64,000 bases of DNA, taken from NCBI RefSeq assembly GCF_000416985.1, contig NZ_ATDL01000018.1, forward strand, positions 62,001-126,000, given 5' to 3'. Below, in pieces: positions 59,507 to 64,000 of the stretch (the stretch's first letter is position 1; the number at the start of each line of letters is the position of its first letter). Under the pieces are notes generated by a model. It saw only the letters and a program-made list of their open reading frames with translations, searched no databases and was not told where the DNA came from. The translations under genes were made by a program, and so were the position numbers. Source of the DNA: Sphingobacterium paucimobilis HER1398 (lineage in GTDB: Bacteria > Bacteroidota > Bacteroidia > Sphingobacteriales > Sphingobacteriaceae).

Positions 59507-60136
59507 TTACAGGGGTTTAAGCCTTCCAGTCTCCAGCACCAAAAATACGTTCTCTTCATGCGTAGGCACTTCATTCATATAGTTCCAGCTTTGAACGCTG
59601 ATCCGGTCTTTCTCAAACTTACCGACTTTGCTAAACGCAGATTCGGCAACCTCGTCATAAGCAATATCCAACTGATCAATAATATGCCCATCTTTATCTA
59701 AGGTGACTAAGGTCGTAATGAGTTCATGCTCCCCATCCCTATAGGTAATAACGATGGCGCTGAAATTTTTGGAAAAAGGCACGCTATATCTTATTCTGAA
59801 ATGCGCAGCACTGCTATTGGACGTTTGGAACTTTATCTTTTTGATAAAAGCATCGTCCGAGACACCTTCTTCCTGATAATTATCAAAATTAGTTGAATCA
59901 ATGATAACAAAATTTTTCACCGGGAGACTCTTGATGATGTTGGCCTCTTCGACTCTATGGTGTCCACTTACGGTCGGCTCCTGAATTCCTTCGTCAGTTT
60001 CGGTTCTGCCTATCTTTTCGCTCACTTCTTTTGTCGCGACAGCTTGTTTTCCGGTATTGCTACAGGATAAAGTGACTACGCCACCTATTATCGTCAATAG
60101 TATTAATATTACTTTCATACGTAAATTGTGATTCAT
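59507..60136 (-). CDS. Lipoprotein, conserved hypothetical
   Basis: 209 residues. Signal peptide and lipobox: MKVILILLTIIGGVVTLSC at residues 7-25, then SNTGKQ. The mature part is about 185 residues with no recognised domain; beta-strand-rich (FKIRYSVPFSKNFSAIVITY in a similar form, VTLDKDGHIIDQLDIAYDEV). Start at 60136 or at the internal ATG 60118. First chromosomal gene after the element. Confidence 0.75.
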   Translation of the reverse strand: MNHNLRMKVILILLTIIGGVVTLSCSNTGKQAVATKEVSEKIGRTETDEGIQEPTVSGHHRVEEANIIKSLPVKNFVIIDSTNFDNYQEEGVSDDAFIKKIKFQTSNSSAAHFRIRYSVPFSKNFSAIVITYRDGEHELITTLVTLDKDGHIIDQLDIAYDEVAESAFSKVGKFEKDRISVQSWNYMNEVPTHEENVFLVLETGRLKPL

Positions 60137-60200
60137 ATTACTTTCTGTGGTGAATTATGGCGCCCATTGTTCCCCACTTTTGATGATCTGTATAGCAATT

Positions 60201-60218
60201 CCTATACCAAGGTATAGG
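60201..60218. promoter_or_regulatory. 18-bp palindrome upstream of the SRPBCC gene
   Basis: CCTATACCAAGGTATAGG, two perfect 8-bp arms with AA between, in the 224-bp gap between the divergent lipoprotein and SRPBCC genes. Operator-like; no regulator gene lies next to it. Confidence 0.45.
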
Positions 60219-60360
60219 CTGGGCATCCCTACTGCTACCATTTGGAATCTTGTCCTAAGACAAGTAATTCTCTCTAATTTGCAAAGCATGACGATGGCAC
60301 TTAACTTTATTACGAGAATGGAACCTGATGAAGGTGGGCAATTTATTAAACAGTAGAAAC

Positions 60361-60864
60361 ATGAAAAACAACTTACTATTTGACTACACAGTCAATAAAG
60401 AAGAAAAAACAATCCGTATGGTCCGTGAATTCAGAGCAGACCTCCAGCTCGTATGGAATGCATGGACAACATCTGAGTTATTGGATCAATGGTGGGGACC
60501 AAAGCCATGGCGTGCGGAAACAAAAGTGATGGATTTTCAACCTGGTGGTCATTGGCTCTATGCTATGGTGAGCCCCGAAGGTGAAAAACATTGGAGCAAA
60601 GCGGACTTCATCTCGATCGAAAACAATAAATCATTTACGATGAAAGGCGGCTTTTCGGACGAAAACGGTATACTGAACCCAGACTTCCCCCAAAATGAAT
60701 GGAAGAATACTTTTGTCCTGAAAGAAGATAGGGTAAGCGTAGAAATCCTACTCACCTATAATTCGGCTGAAGACCTAGAAACAGAAATCAAAATGGGCTT
60801 TTTAGAAGGCATGACCGTAGACTTTGAACAGTTGGATACTTTACTTTCGAATCTAAAAATTTAG
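60361..60864 (+). CDS. SRPBCC / AHSA1-family protein
   Basis: 167 residues from ATG 60361. IRMVREFRADLQLVWNAWTT, then LLDQWWGPKPWRAETKVMDF and PGGHWLYAMVSPEG match the AHSA1-like START-fold family, often encoded after an ArsR regulator; none is present here. Binds a hydrophobic ligand in the fold's cavity; ligand unknown. A longer ORF (60328) is less likely. Confidence 0.9.
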   Translation: MKNNLLFDYTVNKEEKTIRMVREFRADLQLVWNAWTTSELLDQWWGPKPWRAETKVMDFQPGGHWLYAMVSPEGEKHWSKADFISIENNKSFTMKGGFSDENGILNPDFPQNEWKNTFVLKEDRVSVEILLTYNSAEDLETEIKMGFLEGMTVDFEQLDTLLSNLKI

Positions 60865-60976
60865 CGCACCTAAAGCACATACATGACCCCATGTACATTC
60901 TGCTATGATTTGAGAGGATAAACATGTCTTTTTTGGAACACAGTTTGCTAAATTGAATAATGCAAAAAGCTTGTTC

Positions 60977-61510
60977 ATGAAAAAAAAGTCACTGACATTA
61001 TTGCAAAAAGTATTGTTAACTCTGATCACAGGTATGCTTCTGATCATGTTCGGTGACTTGTTATTGCGTTATTTCTTTGATATCAGTCTAGCGATTGAAC
61101 TTTTGACGCTCCCCTTTGCAGCAATAGGCTTTCTTGGTCTCTTTATGCTATTCCCTCAAAAAAACCTCTTTTTTGGAATACTGCTCGCATTGGTCGGTGG
61201 CGCTGTACTGATTTTTTACAAAGTGACAAAAGATGGTCTATCTGGGACCGCTTTGATAAGCAACAGCAAATATGTCATTCGGGTCACGCCACATAATTAC
61301 TGGATAGTCAGACACTATCCTTTTGCAGAGAAAGTAATCGCAAGGAAAAGAACAGATGCATTTTTTGATCCAAATTCAAAGATGGGATTTGATCGGGGCT
61401 ATCAGATAGGATTGCTCAAAGAAACCTCCGACAGCCTCTATCTGGAAATCAACTCCAACACGCATCGGCTTGACACAGTCAAAAAGAGAGGTCTGTGGGA
61501 GAAGATCTAG
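60977..61510 (+). CDS. Small membrane protein, hypothetical
   Basis: 177 residues from ATG 60977: basic start, three membrane helices (about 10-30, 35-57 and 62-80), then a soluble tail of about 90 residues (FFDPNSKMGFDRGYQIGLLK). No family recognised. It converges with the following lipoprotein gene, 10 bp between stops. Confidence 0.65.
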   Translation: MKKKSLTLLQKVLLTLITGMLLIMFGDLLLRYFFDISLAIELLTLPFAAIGFLGLFMLFPQKNLFFGILLALVGGAVLIFYKVTKDGLSGTALISNSKYVIRVTPHNYWIVRHYPFAEKVIARKRTDAFFDPNSKMGFDRGYQIGLLKETSDSLYLEINSNTHRLDTVKKRGLWEKI

Positions 61511-61520
61511 ACATCCAGGA

Positions 61521-62231
61521 TCATTTTTCTATCACAACGGGCTTTTCATCCCTACATTCTACTGGCTTTATTGAAAATACACTATTAGACGAGGTTTTAT
61601 TACAATTTAGATTCTCCGAAGCAGCTTTCCGCATCTTCATTAAATTATAAATATCTATTCTCTCAAGCATTTCCTCATGACGATCAGTTTTATGGACAGC
61701 AATAGCTTCCATTTTGCAATCTGAAAAGATATAATGACCAGTCCACTGGCTCGCATCCGTACACCTAACGTCTTTATAGAAAGCTTTTATTTCTTTATAC
61801 CGAACTGGTAATTCGGAATCTATTTCTTCCATAGAAAGATCTTTGACATATATAAGTTTCGCTTTCCCACTATCACATACTTTACGAAGAGGATGATTGG
61901 GTATCCTCGGTCCAATATCGCTCAGCATCCCTTCTCTACTCGATGCAATATTCCTTTCCTGTTGGAGCTGTTCCAACTCGACCTGAAGTCTATCGAATTG
62001 CTTTCTTACCGAAAAGTGAACAGGATAATAACCATTCCTTTTTATAATTTCAAACGCTTCAATATCTGTACAGGGGACAGACTGGACTAAGGCATTTATT
62101 TCTTCATACTTTTCGGAGACTAGATTGTTCCAGTATTCATATGATTTTGGTTCAGACTTAGAACAGGCAATAAAAAGTATCACCATACATAGGTGAAACA
62201 AAGTACTTCTTTTCATTTTCAAGTTATTCAT
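61521..62231 (-). CDS. Lipoprotein, hypothetical
   Basis: 236 residues with lipobox FIACSKSE near residue 23. The mature part is charged, helical and Cys-containing (VPCTDIEAFEIIKRNGYYPV and VRCTDASQWTGHYIFSDCKM look like two related CTD segments, suggesting an internal repeat). No recognised family. Start at 62231 or the internal ATG 62216. Confidence 0.7.
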   Translation of the reverse strand: MNNLKMKRSTLFHLCMVILFIACSKSEPKSYEYWNNLVSEKYEEINALVQSVPCTDIEAFEIIKRNGYYPVHFSVRKQFDRLQVELEQLQQERNIASSREGMLSDIGPRIPNHPLRKVCDSGKAKLIYVKDLSMEEIDSELPVRYKEIKAFYKDVRCTDASQWTGHYIFSDCKMEAIAVHKTDRHEEMLERIDIYNLMKMRKAASENLNCNKTSSNSVFSIKPVECRDEKPVVIEK

Positions 62232-62358
62232 TGATCCATGGTATAAATATAATCAAAACCACATAATAATATATGATTCGATTAATAGCTAGGTTTACAA
62301 GATCAGTATTAAAGTTTTACCTCTCTTGGATCACTAACAAGTATGCTTTCTTAGAAAA

Positions 62359-62388
62359 AAATGCACAGTCTCGACGAACTATGCATTT
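62359..62388 (-). terminator. Terminator after nagB
   Basis: 11-bp stem (62359-62369 with 62378-62388, one G-U pair), followed on the minus strand by a run of T. It lies 27 bp past the nagB stop. Confidence 0.75.
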
Positions 62389-62415
62389 AACTTAAAACAG
62401 ATCTAAACTAGAAAC

Positions 62416-63162
62416 TCATACTTTAGGACAGGCCGCTTCGTCAAAAAAGAATTGACAATCGACGTGTTCCCGCAATATCGTAGATGGCCAAAGCGTACTT
62501 ATTTCGGAATACAAGGTATGCTTCACCGCCTCAGCCTTATGCTCGCCCACGACTACACAGTACAGACTAGAAGCCTTCATAATAGTAGGTATAGTCAATG
62601 TCAATGCATGAGTCGGCACCTCTTTGATGTCAGCAAAACAACCATCAATAACTTGCTGCATCCGGCACACCTGATCAAGCTCGACTTCTTTGATAACCTG
62701 CTGATCGTCAAAGTCTGCTACGGGTGGATCATTGAAAGCAATATGTCCATTCTGACCGATCCCCAGACATACTACATCAATAGGCTTCTCAGTTATAAGT
62801 GCCGTAACACGTACTAACTCCTCATCAACTGTACCAGAAGGGTTAATAAAGTACTTAGCCTTAGGTGTCACGAACTTAAAAATTGTATCCTCCAGATAAT
62901 TTGAAAATGCCTGCTCAGCACCATTGGGCAAACCGATATATTCATCCATATTAAAGGCTACGATCTTAGACCAATCAATCTCTTTGGACTGAGTTAGATA
63001 ACCCAATATATAATCCTGCGAAGGAGCAGCCGCAAAAATAATACGTATCTCATCCTGCGACGCCTGCAATTCCAATAATTTAGCTTCGACGGCTCTTCCT
63101 GCCTTCTCACCTGCTTCACGAGCTGTCTCGGAAATATCAACTCTCAAATTTTCTAAATGCAT
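62416..63162 (-). CDS. nagB: Glucosamine-6-phosphate deaminase
   Basis: Converts glucosamine 6-phosphate to fructose 6-phosphate and ammonia. 248 residues: WSKIVAFNMDEYIGLP, the active-site CLGIGQNGHIAFNDPP and the lid with LTLTIPTIMKA match the NagB family, though it is shorter than E. coli NagB (266) and lacks its C-terminal allosteric tail. It may be a constitutive form. Neighbour of a GH16-like gene, 55 bp away on the same strand. Confidence 0.9.
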   Translation of the reverse strand: MHLENLRVDISETAREAGEKAGRAVEAKLLELQASQDEIRIIFAAAPSQDYILGYLTQSKEIDWSKIVAFNMDEYIGLPNGAEQAFSNYLEDTIFKFVTPKAKYFINPSGTVDEELVRVTALITEKPIDVVCLGIGQNGHIAFNDPPVADFDDQQVIKEVELDQVCRMQQVIDGCFADIKEVPTHALTLTIPTIMKASSLYCVVVGEHKAEAVKHTLYSEISTLWPSTILREHVDCQFFFDEAACPKV

Positions 63163-63217
63163 ATTTATACTTATTTATCAAAAAGAACAACAACAATAAA
63201 ACACCTTAAAACAGTAC

Positions 63218-63964
63218 CTAAGCAGCTGCAAAATGCACACTGTCAATCACAATTTCCTGCTCCTTTAGATCAGCAGGCATCTGTCCCTTAAAAAGCCACA
63301 AATTTAACTTCAGCTTCTCATTGTTCTTTTTGGGAACATGATTTCCCTTGTAGATCCACTCATAGATACTCTCTTCATGGCCTTTATCATTCATGAAACT
63401 GCTTGAAAAAGCTATCTCCTCCTCGCTCCAATCAAAGGAATGTACCGTCGGCCCCAGGTTGGGAAGAATATCAAAACGCTCCTTATTGCCAGTCACTGTC
63501 GAAGGTTGTGATACAAATTGTGCATTGAAATTTTCGTCGATCGACCATTTTGAAAACTCGATATCGATTTCATGATCATCATCTAAATAGGTAAAAAGTC
63601 CTACAACTACATTCTTATCCAATTTCGTAATGTCCGAATTGACATAGAACGTATACTTGCCATAACCAAGAGAACGCCTAGCTGTTACTCCTGAACAATA
63701 CCAATAGCCCGCTTCCTCTCTTATCTTGAGATGTAAGCGTCCTTCGGTATCCACCCACACATTTTTATCAGAGGCCGAAAATAAATTCGGCCCTGGTCCT
63801 TCCTTTTTATCTTTGGTAGCACGTACGACCCAATCTATACCAGAAAATTGAATAACCCGATCTGTAACAACGGGAGGTACCTCTACTTCGGGAATAGAAT
63901 TACTGCAATTCGCAAAAAACAGCCCTCCAATAACAATACATACGAGCCAACACCAATTTATCAT
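63218..63964 (-). CDS. GH16-like lipoprotein (beta-glucanase fold)
   Basis: 248 residues from ATG 63964; a TTG at 63991 would add nine. Signal with Cys in FFANCSN, a lipobox-like site. The core shows WVVRATKDKKEGPGPNLFSA, then SLGYGKYTFYV and the catalytic-site motif DHEIDIEF (ExDxE) of GH16 glycosidases. It would cut or bind beta-glucan-type polysaccharides at the cell surface. Fits next to nagB as part of amino-sugar or glycan use, inferred only. Promoter likely beyond the window edge. Confidence 0.8.
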   Translation of the reverse strand: MINWCWLVCIVIGGLFFANCSNSIPEVEVPPVVTDRVIQFSGIDWVVRATKDKKEGPGPNLFSASDKNVWVDTEGRLHLKIREEAGYWYCSGVTARRSLGYGKYTFYVNSDITKLDKNVVVGLFTYLDDDHEIDIEFSKWSIDENFNAQFVSQPSTVTGNKERFDILPNLGPTVHSFDWSEEEIAFSSSFMNDKGHEESIYEWIYKGNHVPKKNNEKLKLNLWLFKGQMPADLKEQEIVIDSVHFAAA

Positions 63965-64000
63965 GCTACTTCGCTGAAATGTTAAGCTCAATATTATCCA

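Noticed and set aside
60147..60356. Plus-strand ORF of 69 codons upstream of the SRPBCC gene, possible ArsR remnant
   Set aside because: No ArsR helix-turn-helix residues in any frame; it overlaps the palindrome and promoter region.

Overview
The window is a stretch of chromosome from a member of the Bacteroidota, most likely the Sphingobacterium/Pedobacter group. The evidence is a type IX secretion plug-family protein, a DUF2853 protein, a WbqC-family protein, a short class II PurF, a mitochondrial-type aconitase, and promoters with the Bacteroidota -7 box TAnnTTTG and no Shine-Dalgarno pattern. The genus is inferred from gene content only.

Layout. Positions 1-2127 (minus strand) hold gpsA, hemF and the start of an M16 peptidase. 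An O-acetyltransferase follows. Positions 3071-9100 are a complete-looking thiamine operon behind a TPP riboswitch: thiS, thiC, a ThiE-like paralogue, thiE, thiG, thiH and a ThiF-like gene; no thiD is present in the window. The operon is flanked by three copies of a roughly 150-bp repeat that looks like a small-RNA unit. Positions 9.5-13 kb hold envelope genes (OmpW-size barrel candidate, WbqC, LpxL-like acyltransferase, GT2). Positions 13-30 kb are mainly housekeeping: ligA, dapA, a T9SS plug protein, an amino-acid permease, a phosphoesterase, topA-orf-cmk, engB-ubiA, an ABC exporter and nhaA. Positions 30-49.9 kb hold small enzymes, purF, a WYL regulator, an MFS exporter, two adjacent but separately terminated aconitases, rpe and a PgpH-type HD phosphodiesterase.

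At 50045 lies tRNA-Ser(GCT), and an AT-rich element of about 9.2 kb is inserted at its 3' end. A 24-bp perfect repeat of the tRNA 3' end recurs at 59336, and similarity continues about 107 bp beyond it on both sides. The element carries a tyrosine integrase, a DExH helicase, a Sak4-like RecA-fold ATPase, a DUF3871 protein, a small protein, a 354-residue protein of unknown function flanked by 13-bp inverted repeats, an XRE regulator with operator-like repeats facing a divergent promoter, and two small membrane proteins. I see no relaxase, coupling protein, capsid, terminase or recognisable replication initiator other than the helicase. This is the best candidate for an undescribed system: an integrating element that appears to depend on a helicase plus annealing/recombination module.

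The last 4.5 kb return to chromosomal genes: two lipoproteins, an AHSA1/SRPBCC protein, a small membrane protein, a NagB-type deaminase and a GH16-like lipoprotein. Coding starts were moved inward from the longest ORF where a -7 promoter box overlaps the longer start (gpsA, engB, purF, pgpH) or where only a TTG codon supports the longer form.
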